In this document: in pieces, positions 25,546 through 32,265 of the stretch
Numbering within the stretch: the first letter of the stretch is position 1
How the letters are laid out: every line of letters begins with the position of its first letter
Source of the DNA: DATAAZ01 sp036259875
GTDB taxonomy: Bacteria; Actinomycetota; Thermoleophilia; Gaiellales; Gaiellaceae
Reading direction: 5' to 3'
Length of the DNA stretch: 64,000 bases
NCBI GenBank assembly: GCA_036259875.1
Contig: DATAAZ010000037.1
Span: 15,733 to 79,732, forward strand
Program-made: the position numbers and the translations under genes
The notes under the pieces: generated by a model
Databases searched by the model: none
What the model was told of the DNA's origin: nothing
The model's input: the letters and a program-made list of their open reading frames with translations, nothing else

Positions 25546-27807
25546 GTGCCTCGCCTACTCAAGACCGAGAGGGAAGTCGAGGGCCGCGTCGAGGAGTCGT
25601 GGATCCTCGTCGAGGAGGACGCGCTCGACCAGTGGCCGGCGGGACCGCTCGTCACGGTTGGGCGCCCGGCGGCGCGCGTGGACGGGCGCGAGCGGGCCCG
25701 CGGCGAGGCGCGCTACACCGCTGACGTCCGGCTGCCCGGAATGCTGCACGCCGCCGTCGTACGAAGCCCCCACGCCTACGCCGTCGCGACCCGCGTCGAC
25801 CTCGAGCGCGCGCTCGCAGCACCCGGCGTACGCGCCGCGATCGGCCCGGGCGATGCGCCGGGGCTCGCGGCCGAGGCCGGCCATTTCGGCGCGCCGGTCG
25901 CTGCGCTCGCGGCCGACACGGAGGCGCAGGCGCGCGCGGCGCTCGAGCTCGTCGACGTCGAGTGGGACGTCCGCGAGCCGCTCCTCGACCCAGACGAGGC
26001 GGTCGCCCGCGGCGAGCTCCATGGGAAGCCGCGCCGGCACGAACGGGGCGACGTCGATGCCGCGCTCGCCGAAGCGGACGTGGTCGTCGAGGCCGAGTAC
26101 CGAACGCAAACCCTCCTTCACAACGCGCTCGAGACGCACCAGGCCGTCTGCGAGTGGGAAGGCGACCGGCTCACGGTCTACGTCTCGACTCAGTACATCT
26201 GGGAAGTGCGCGACCAGGTCGCCGACGAGCTCGGGATCCCGCGCGACAAGGTGCTCGTCATCTGCCGCTTCATGGGCGGCGGCTTCGGGGCGAAGAACGA
26301 CCCCGGCGACTACACCCTCGTCGCGGCTGTCCTGGCCCGCCGCGCCGGTCGGCCCGTTCGGTGCGCGCTCACGCGCCGCGAGGAGAACATCGGGGCGGGC
26401 AACCGGAACGCGACGATTCAGCGTCTGACGGCGGGCGCACGCGCGGACGGCACGCTCGTCGCGCTTCGAGGCGAGTACGTCTGCGCGCTCGGCTGGGACG
26501 GGTGGCTCCCGTCGACCGCAGGCCCGATGCAGATGCTCTACGCCTGCGAGAACGTCGAGACGGTCGAGTACGGCGCCCGTCTCAACACGCCGCCCATGGC
26601 CGCGTTCCGCGCGCCGGGCTTCGTCGAGGGCGTCTGGGGTCTCGAACTCCTCCTCGACGAGGTTGCCGCGAAGCTCGAGCTCGACCCGCTCGAAGTCCGG
26701 ATGCGGAACCACGCCGACGCCGATCCGAAGGACGCGCGTCCCTTCTCCGCCAAGAACCTCATGGAGTGCTACCGGCGCGCCGAGCCCCACTGGGAGCGCC
26801 GCGACGACGTGCGCTCCCGCTCGGACGGCCCGTGGCGGCGCGGCGTCGGGCTCGCGACGCAGATCTGGTTCGGAAGCGCGGCGCCGCCGAGCTACGCGAC
26901 CGTGCGGCTCGAATCGAGCGGGCGGGCGACGGTCGGCACCGCGATGCAGGACATCGGAACGGGGACGCGGACCGCGATGGCGCAGATCGCGGCCGAGGAG
27001 CTCGGCTTCCCGCTCGAGCGCGTCGAGGTTCTCGTGGGCGACTCGTCGCGAGGCGGCTACGCGGTCGTCTCGGGCGGCTCTTCGACAACCTCGACGATGG
27101 GACCCGCCGTCCGGTCGGCGGCGGCCGACGCGCGCCGCCAGCTCATCGAGATCGCGGCGCAGCGGTTCGGAGTCGAGGAAGGGATCCTCGCCGTGCAGGA
27201 CGGGAAGATCGTCGCGGCGCACGGCGGCTCGTGGCCCGTCGAGGAGGTGACCCGCCTTCTCGAGCACGCGCAGATCGTCGGCAAGGGCGCCTGCGGCCCG
27301 AATCCGACGGGGATGCGCGTCCTCACCTTCGGCGTCCACGTCGCGGAGGTCGCCGTCGACGTCGAGACGGGCGAGGTGCGCGTCGAGCGCGTCTACGCGG
27401 TCCACGACGTCGGCCGGATCGTCAACCCGCTCGGTGCTTCGAGCCAGGTCGAAGGCGGCATTATCCAGGGCATCGGCCACACGCTGTCCGAGCAGCGCCT
27501 GCTCGATCCGTCCTCGGGAACCGTTCTCACCCAGACCCTCGACGCCTACAAGCTCCCGACGATCGCAGACACGCCACCCGAGATCGTCTGCGAGTTCGTC
27601 GACCGCCCGGACGCGCACCTTACGAACCTCGGCTCGAAGGGGCTCGGCGAGCCGCCGATCATCCCGATCGCGCCGGCGATCGCGAACGCGATCCGAGACG
27701 CCACCGGCGCCGACGTCCGCTCGCTCCCCGTCACGCGCGAGGAGATGCTGCGGGCGCTCCGGGAGGCACGCGAGCGTGAGCCCGTTCACACTTCGCAGCC
27801 CGTCTAG
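25546..27807 (+). CDS. Molybdenum hydroxylase large subunit (xanthine oxidase family)
   Basis: 753 residues from GTG 25546. Hammerhead N-terminal domain (RARGEARYTADVRLPGMLHA) is followed by the cofactor domain with MGGGFGAKND, the substrate-site loop AAFRAPGFVEG, and the catalytic Glu in KGLGEPPIIP near the C-terminus. The loop is not AYRCSFR of form I CO dehydrogenase nor AYRGAGR of form II, so it is not a CO dehydrogenase of either known form; it resembles aldehyde, purine or aromatic-CoA hydroxylases. The substrate cannot be assigned. Together with the S and M subunits it forms the usual alpha-beta-gamma enzyme. Confidence 0.93.
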   Translation: MPRLLKTEREVEGRVEESWILVEEDALDQWPAGPLVTVGRPAARVDGRERARGEARYTADVRLPGMLHAAVVRSPHAYAVATRVDLERALAAPGVRAAIGPGDAPGLAAEAGHFGAPVAALAADTEAQARAALELVDVEWDVREPLLDPDEAVARGELHGKPRRHERGDVDAALAEADVVVEAEYRTQTLLHNALETHQAVCEWEGDRLTVYVSTQYIWEVRDQVADELGIPRDKVLVICRFMGGGFGAKNDPGDYTLVAAVLARRAGRPVRCALTRREENIGAGNRNATIQRLTAGARADGTLVALRGEYVCALGWDGWLPSTAGPMQMLYACENVETVEYGARLNTPPMAAFRAPGFVEGVWGLELLLDEVAAKLELDPLEVRMRNHADADPKDARPFSAKNLMECYRRAEPHWERRDDVRSRSDGPWRRGVGLATQIWFGSAAPPSYATVRLESSGRATVGTAMQDIGTGTRTAMAQIAAEELGFPLERVEVLVGDSSRGGYAVVSGGSSTTSTMGPAVRSAAADARRQLIEIAAQRFGVEEGILAVQDGKIVAAHGGSWPVEEVTRLLEHAQIVGKGACGPNPTGMRVLTFGVHVAEVAVDVETGEVRVERVYAVHDVGRIVNPLGASSQVEGGIIQGIGHTLSEQRLLDPSSGTVLTQTLDAYKLPTIADTPPEIVCEFVDRPDAHLTNLGSKGLGEPPIIPIAPAIANAIRDATGADVRSLPVTREEMLRALREAREREPVHTSQPV

Positions 27808-28609
27808 CCTCGACGAGATCGGCGGAGTCCCGCTCGCCGGCGGGACCGATCTCGTGCCGCTCGTCCAAGACGGCCTCGTCGAGGCAAGTGAGCTCGCGAA
27901 CATCCGCGAGCTCCTTCCGCGCGGGATCGACGGCGACCGCATCGGCGCGGGAACGAGCCTCGCCGAGATCGAACGGTCGCCCGACGTTCCGGACGCGCTG
28001 CGCGAGGCCTGCCGCCTCGCCGCCTCGCCCCAGCTGCGCGCGATGGGAACGGTCGGCGGCAACCTCCGGCAGGCGACGCGGTGCTGGTACTGGCGGCTCG
28101 GATTCCCGTGCTATCTGCACGGGGGCGAGCGCTGCCACGCGCGCGACGGCGAGCATCGCGAGCACGCGATCTTCGGGAACGAGCGATGCGCGTCGGCGCA
28201 CCCGTCGGATCCGGCGGCTGCCCTGCTCGCGCTGCGCGCGAGGGTGGGGACGACCCGGCGTACGCTTCCGCTGACCGACCTCTACCGCCTTCCGACGGAT
28301 GACGATCGCGACGTCGTCACGCTGGAGCGAGGCGAGCTCATCCTCTGGATCGAAGTCGAGCGACCCGACGCGAGCGCGTACCTGAAGGCGATGGACCGCC
28401 AGCGGTTCTCGTTCCCGCTCGTCGGCGTCGCGGCGGCCCGCTTCGGAGCCGACGTCCGGCTCGCGCTCGCCGGCGTCGCGCCGATCCCGTGGCTCCTCGG
28501 CTCGCCGGCCGAGCTTGGGGACGCGAAGCCGCTCCCTGGGACGGCTTACAAAGTCGAGCTCGCAGATGCTCTCGTGCGGCGCGCGCTCGACGCCGTCGCG
28601 ACCGGCTAA
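27776..28609 (+). CDS. Molybdenum hydroxylase FAD subunit with extra Cys cluster
   Basis: 277 residues from GTG 27776, overlapping the large subunit by 32 bases. FAD motifs LAGGTDLVPL (19-28) and MGTVGGNLRQA (90-100) are clear. Straight after comes an insert with Cys103, 112, 120 and 138 (RCWYW, PCYLHGG, RCHARDG, RCASAHPSD). This matches the position of the extra [4Fe-4S] cluster in 4-hydroxybenzoyl-CoA reductase HcrB and the periplasmic aldehyde oxidase PaoB, and is absent from CoxM. So the enzyme probably has three types of Fe-S centre. Confidence 0.9.
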   Translation: MSPFTLRSPSSLDEIGGVPLAGGTDLVPLVQDGLVEASELANIRELLPRGIDGDRIGAGTSLAEIERSPDVPDALREACRLAASPQLRAMGTVGGNLRQATRCWYWRLGFPCYLHGGERCHARDGEHREHAIFGNERCASAHPSDPAAALLALRARVGTTRRTLPLTDLYRLPTDDDRDVVTLERGELILWIEVERPDASAYLKAMDRQRFSFPLVGVAAARFGADVRLALAGVAPIPWLLGSPAELGDAKPLPGTAYKVELADALVRRALDAVATG

Positions 28610-29916
28610 GCGGCCGCGTACAGCCGTCGCGGCTCGTCGATTCCCTTCAGCGTCCGCTCGCCACGGTCGGCGAACGAGAGCCCCGAGCCGGCAACGAGGT
28701 CGCGAGTCGTCGAGGTGACGAGCACCTCTCCGGCGGCCGCCTGCGACGTCACGCGGGCCGCCAGGTGCACCGCGATGCCGCGCGCCGAGCCGTCGACGCG
28801 CTCGACCTCGCCCGTGTGAATCCCCGCACGCATCTCGATCCCGAGCTCTGCAAGGCGCTCCCGGATCGCGAGGGCGCACCGGACGGCGCGGGCGGGGCCG
28901 TCGAAGAGCGCGAGGAACCCGTCGCCCGTGGTGTCGATCTCCTCGCCGCCGAAGCGATCGAGCGTCCGGCGGACGGCTCGGTGGTGGGCCGTGAGGAGAT
29001 CGGCCCAAGCTCGGTCTCCGATCGCTGCGGCGGCCTCGGTCGAGCGGACGACGTCGGTGAAGAGGATCGTGGCGAGGACCCGGCTCGACGGTGCCGAGGG
29101 ACGCGTCCCCGTCAGGAACTCCTCCACCTCGGCGAGGATCTGGTCGGCGTCGATCCAGGGAACGTGGTCCTCGCCCGAGAGCTCGACGAAATGCGCGTCG
29201 GGAATGCGCTCGGCGATGTAGCGGCCCTCGTCGAGCCGCGAGTCGCGGTCGCCCACTCGATGCAGCACGAGCGTCGGTGCCGAGACGGTCGGAAGGACGT
29301 CCCGAACATCCGCGAGCGAGTTCATCTCGATGAGGGCTCGCGCCGCGCCCGGGCTCGCGGCCGCACGTGCGCGTGCCGCCCACCAGCTTCGGAGCGCGGG
29401 ATCGGCGTTCGGCGCCATCGTCCCGAGGTCGGCCTCCACGCCCCACTCGCGCTCGATCCGCTCCGCGTACGCCCGCCGCTCGTCAGCGGTCGGCGCCCAC
29501 GGGTAATCCTCGCTGCGGATCCGCTTCGCGTAGCCGCCGTAGATCACGAGCGCGCTCGTCCGCTCCGGATACGTCGCCGCGAAGAGAATCGAAAGCGGCG
29601 CGCCTTCGGAGTATCCGAAGAGCGCGGCACCGTCGGACCCGACCGCGTCCAGCACGGCACGCACGTCGTCCATCCGCGTCTCGAGATCGGGCAACCCGCC
29701 GGGCCGGTCGGACAGGCCCGTGCCGCGCTTGTCGAATCGGATCAGGCGCGAGAATGATCCGAGCCGCTCGAGAAAGCGCGCCGCGCGCGGCTCGTCCCAG
29801 TCGAGCTCGAGGTGGGAGACGAATCCGGGCACGAGGACGAGATCGGGCCCGTCACCCGTCACCTGGTAGGCGATGTTCACGTCGCCGCTCTTCGCGTACC
29901 GGATCGGCGCCTGCAC
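28606..29916 (-). CDS. Alpha/beta hydrolase fused to class III adenylate cyclase
   Basis: 436 residues from GTG 29916 (VQAPIRYAKSGDVNIAYQVT). Residues 1-265 form an alpha/beta hydrolase with the nucleophile elbow GYSEG and oxyanion region LVPGFVSH. Residues 280-436 form a nucleotidyl cyclase with metal Asp in ILFTDVVRSTEAAA and IDTTGDGFLALFDGP and a catalytic-site Asn-to-His-like region IAVHLAARVTS. The fusion is common in soil actinobacteria; the hydrolase may act as a sensor. It is convergent with the FAD subunit gene (4-base overlap) and divergent from mocA. Confidence 0.88.
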   Translation of the reverse strand: MQAPIRYAKSGDVNIAYQVTGDGPDLVLVPGFVSHLELDWDEPRAARFLERLGSFSRLIRFDKRGTGLSDRPGGLPDLETRMDDVRAVLDAVGSDGAALFGYSEGAPLSILFAATYPERTSALVIYGGYAKRIRSEDYPWAPTADERRAYAERIEREWGVEADLGTMAPNADPALRSWWAARARAAASPGAARALIEMNSLADVRDVLPTVSAPTLVLHRVGDRDSRLDEGRYIAERIPDAHFVELSGEDHVPWIDADQILAEVEEFLTGTRPSAPSSRVLATILFTDVVRSTEAAAAIGDRAWADLLTAHHRAVRRTLDRFGGEEIDTTGDGFLALFDGPARAVRCALAIRERLAELGIEMRAGIHTGEVERVDGSARGIAVHLAARVTSQAAAGEVLVTSTTRDLVAGSGLSFADRGERTLKGIDEPRRLYAAA

Positions 29917-29946
29917 CGGATCGGATCGTACGCCGAGAATGACGCC

Positions 29947-30456
29947 GTGATCGCCGCCGTCATCCTCGCCGCGGGCGCCGCGACGCGGTTCGGGTCTCCC
30001 AAGCAGGCGCTCTTGCTGCCGCGCGTCCTCGAGCGAGTTCGGGCGAGCGGCGTCGACGAGGTCGTCGTCGTGGAAGGGGCGCACCCGCTGCACCAGATCG
30101 GGGCGCGCGTCGTGCATTGCGCGGAGTGGGAACGAGGTCCCGGCGCTTCGCTGCGGTGCGGGCTCGTCGCGCTCGAGCACGACGTCGAGGCCGCGGTCGT
30201 TTGCCTCGCGGACGGCCCAGAGCTGGCGCCCGCCGCAATCGACCGCCTCATCGCCGCCTGGCGCGCGGGAGCCGGCGAGATCGTCGCGGCGTCCTACGAC
30301 ACCCTTCGCGGTCACCCCGTACTTCTCGGGCGTGCCGCCTGGGCGCGAATCCCGGACGAGGGCGCCCGCACGCTCGAGGCAGCACTCGTCCCCTGCGACG
30401 ACCTCGGCGCGCCGGGCGACGTCGACACGCCGGCCGACCTCGATCGCTTCGGCTAG
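29947..30456 (+). CDS. mocA: MocA-like molybdenum cofactor cytidylyltransferase
   Basis: 169 residues from GTG 29947. The NTP-transferase signature LAAGAATRFGSPKQ lies at 7-20, followed by GPGASLRCGL and the metal-site Asp in CLADGPEL. MocA transfers CMP to molybdopterin, making the cytosine dinucleotide cofactor used by many xanthine-oxidase-family enzymes. Its place beside the S-L-M genes supports this over MobA or other nucleotidyltransferases. It is shorter than typical MocA (about 190-200). Confidence 0.87.
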   Translation: MIAAVILAAGAATRFGSPKQALLLPRVLERVRASGVDEVVVVEGAHPLHQIGARVVHCAEWERGPGASLRCGLVALEHDVEAAVVCLADGPELAPAAIDRLIAAWRAGAGEIVAASYDTLRGHPVLLGRAAWARIPDEGARTLEAALVPCDDLGAPGDVDTPADLDRFG

Positions 30457-30467
30457 TCCGGACGCGT

Positions 30468-30484
30468 CCGGGGTCAGACCCGGG
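30468..30484. repeat. Short palindrome, CCGGGGTC type (copy 1)
   Basis: CCGGGGTC-A-GACCCGGG, imperfect 8-base arms, just after the mocA stop and about 70 bases before the larger palindrome. A cleaner copy occurs at 35862-35878 in the same relation to a second large palindrome. Confidence 0.4.
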
Positions 30485-30537
30485 CCGTGACCCGCGGAGC
30501 CGTGTGCTTCGGCGCCTCGCCTTGGCGCCCCGCCCTG

Positions 30538-30562
30538 GGGGACTGTCCCAGGGACAGTCCCC
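30538..30562. repeat. Interspersed palindrome, GGGGACTGTCCC type (copy 1)
   Basis: GGGGACTGTCCC and its reverse complement GGGACAGTCCCC flank a single A: 12-bp perfect arms. Same arms recur at 35944-35969 and 59779-59815. It sits in the 206-base gap between mocA and the HTH-LytR_C gene, which otherwise holds only the short palindrome. Confidence 0.8.
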
Positions 30563-30662
30563 GAGACATGGCCCGCCAGGACGATGAAGCCTAAACCGGG
30601 CCGCCTCGCGTGCCGATCGACGACGAAGGGTGAACCGCTCGACCGCAGAAACCCGGTTCCCG

Positions 30663-31364
30663 ATGGCACTGCAGCCTCGCCTCCGCGCCCTCCGGGAGGA
30701 CTCCCCGGAGGCGTCGCCGCTTGCGGCCGCCCGCATTCGCCGGCGATTGACGGTCGAGGAAGCCGCCGCCCGAAGCGGGCTCGCCCTGGAGGACGTGAAG
30801 CGCCTCGAGGAGCGGCGGATCTACAGCTTTCCTTCCGTCGACCGCGCGATTGCCGCGGCGCTCGTCTACGGAACCGCGCTCGGCATCTCGGTCCGCGAGG
30901 CCAGAGAGCTCGCCGCGCTTCCCGTCGCGCCGGAACGATGGTCGCTCCGCCGGCGGCTCGCGGTGCTCGTCGTCGCCGCGGCTGCGGCGTTGCTCGCGTG
31001 GTTCGTCGTCGTCCCGGAAGTCCGGCCCGAGCCGGAGGGCGGCACCGCGATCGTCGACGCGGCGAGCCGCCTTCCGCCGCCGTGGGAAATCCGTATCGAC
31101 GTCTTCAACGGCACGGAGGTCCCGAACGCGGCCACGACCCTCGCGAACGAGATCGGCGGCCCGCTCGCGTACCGGATCGGCACGGTCGAGAACGCCGAGC
31201 GCCTCGACTACGTCGAGACGCGCGTTTACTACCCGGCCGGGAGCGAGGAGATCGCCCAGCGGCTCGCCGCGCAGCTCGATGTCGAGACCGCCGCGCTCCC
31301 CGGCGGCGGCGAGGAGAACCGGCTTGTCGTCATCGTCGGCCGCGACCACGCAGGCGGCGAGTAA
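30663..31364 (+). CDS. HTH - membrane anchor - LytR_C domain protein
   Basis: 233 residues from ATG 30663; an in-frame GTG at 30630 would add 11, and neither start has a clear ribosome site. Residues about 20-75 are a RodZ/Xre-like HTH (RIRRRLTVEEAAARSGLALE DVKRLEE), residues about 99-120 one membrane span (LAVLVVAAAAALLAWFVVV), and residues about 142-225 a LytR_C domain (IRIDVFNGTEVPNAATTLAN). RodZ-like HTH plus LytR_C suggests a cell-wall or cell-shape protein with the LytR_C part outside. The exact role is unknown. Confidence 0.75.
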   Translation: MALQPRLRALREDSPEASPLAAARIRRRLTVEEAAARSGLALEDVKRLEERRIYSFPSVDRAIAAALVYGTALGISVREARELAALPVAPERWSLRRRLAVLVVAAAAALLAWFVVVPEVRPEPEGGTAIVDAASRLPPPWEIRIDVFNGTEVPNAATTLANEIGGPLAYRIGTVENAERLDYVETRVYYPAGSEEIAQRLAAQLDVETAALPGGGEENRLVVIVGRDHAGGE

Positions 31365-31367
31365 CGC

Positions 31368-31401
31368 GCGGGCGTCGGGGGACGATCACCCGCCGGTTTT
31401 T
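31368..31401 (+). terminator. Rho-independent terminator
   Basis: GCGGG-CGTC pairs with GACG ... CCCGC around a GGGG loop (with a 4-base bulge), then CGG and a run of five T. The clearest intrinsic terminator in the window, 4 bases after the HTH-LytR_C stop. Confidence 0.6.
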
Positions 31402-31403
31402 CC

Positions 31404-31628
31404 CTACAGCGGTGTCCGAAGTGCTGCGAGCTTCGCCTTGAGCTCGGGCGACATACCCTCGATCCACGCGTGGCGAACGTAGCGGCGAAGCGAGGCCTCG
31501 AAGCGGTAGCGCTTGCGGCAATACGAGCAGTCGTCGAGGTGCGCCTCCGCCTCGCGGTACTCGGACTCGGTCAGCTCCCGGTCGAGGAACGGCTGCAGGA
31601 CCTCTTCACACTTCTCGCACGGATCCAT
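31404..31628 (-). CDS. rsrA: Zinc-binding anti-sigma factor, RsrA-like
   Basis: 74 residues from ATG 31628 (TGATG overlap with the sigma gene). The ZAS motif His-x3-Cys-x2-Cys is His30, Cys34, Cys37 in EAHLDDCSYCRKR, with additional Cys4 and Cys7. In Streptomyces and Mycobacterium RsrA/RshA binds SigR/SigH through zinc thiolates and releases it when the cysteines form a disulfide. The pairing directly behind the ECF gene makes the role clear. Confidence 0.85.
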   Translation of the reverse strand: MDPCEKCEEVLQPFLDRELTESEYREAEAHLDDCSYCRKRYRFEASLRRYVRHAWIEGMSPELKAKLAALRTPL

Positions 31629-32230
31629 CACGACGCCTCCGGGACGGCCGCTTCGGCGAGCTCCTGCTTGAGGACCCTTCTTCCCCGATGGAGCCGGGAC
31701 ATCACCGTCCCGATCGGGATGTCAAGGATCTGCGCCGCGTCCTGGTAGCTGAAGTCGCCGATGTCGACGAGGACGACCACGTCACGGTAATTGTGCGGAA
31801 GCGTCGCGAGGGCGTCGACGATCGCATCCTGTGAGAGCCGCTCGACCACGCGCTCCTCGTCCTCGGCGCCGCCCGTCGTCTCCTCGAGGCGGTTGTAGAG
31901 GTAGTAGTCACCTTCCTCCATGGGCTGCGTATCCGGAGCGCGCTGCTCCCGCCGACCCCGGTCGATGTTCAAGTTCGTGAGGATTCGGAAGAGCCACGCG
32001 CGCAGGTTCGTGCCCGGCGTGTACGAGCGCCAGCTTCGAAAAGCGCGGGCGTACGTCTCCTGGACGAGGTCCTCAGCCTCCTCGCGCGTGGAGACGAGCC
32101 GCCGAGCCACCCGGTAAACCTGATCGGCCAGCTCGAGCACCTCCTCCTCGAAGCGGACACGGTCGCGCGCGTCCTCGGCGATCCTGCGTGCGTTGGCCTC
32201 CTGCTGAGCCTCGCTCACGGCGGCCGACAC
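31628..32230 (-). CDS. sigR: ECF sigma factor, SigR/SigH-like
   Basis: 200 residues from GTG 32230; TTG 32236 and GTG 32218 are alternatives. Sigma region 2 is LVQETYARAFRSWRSYTPGT and the following LRAWLFRILTNLNIDR; region 4 is LPHNYRDVVVLVDIGDFSYQ to GTVMSRLHRGRRVLK. This is the redox-responsive SigR/SigH group, which controls thioredoxin, mycothiol and proteostasis genes. Its own consensus promoter lies immediately upstream, implying positive autoregulation. The predicted transcript begins at or very near the start codon, so the mRNA may be leaderless. Confidence 0.92.
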   Translation of the reverse strand: MSAAVSEAQQEANARRIAEDARDRVRFEEEVLELADQVYRVARRLVSTREEAEDLVQETYARAFRSWRSYTPGTNLRAWLFRILTNLNIDRGRREQRAPDTQPMEEGDYYLYNRLEETTGGAEDEERVVERLSQDAIVDALATLPHNYRDVVVLVDIGDFSYQDAAQILDIPIGTVMSRLHRGRRVLKQELAEAAVPEAS

Positions 32231-32239
32231 TACCAAGGG

Positions 32240-32265
32240 AACGGCGAAACGACGGTCGCTATTCC
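32240..32265 (-). promoter_or_regulatory. SigR-type promoter GGAAT-N18-GTT upstream of sigR
   Basis: On the minus strand GGAAT (32265-32261), exactly 18 bases, then GTT (32242-32240). This is the published SigR/SigH consensus. It overlaps the last codons of the upstream acylase gene and ends 10 bases before the GTG start. Confidence 0.75.

Noticed and set aside
25546..28609. CO dehydrogenase (coxSLM)
   Set aside because: The active-site loop is AAFRAPGF, not AYRCSFR or AYRGAGR, and the FAD subunit has an extra Cys insert, so naming it CO dehydrogenase would be wrong.
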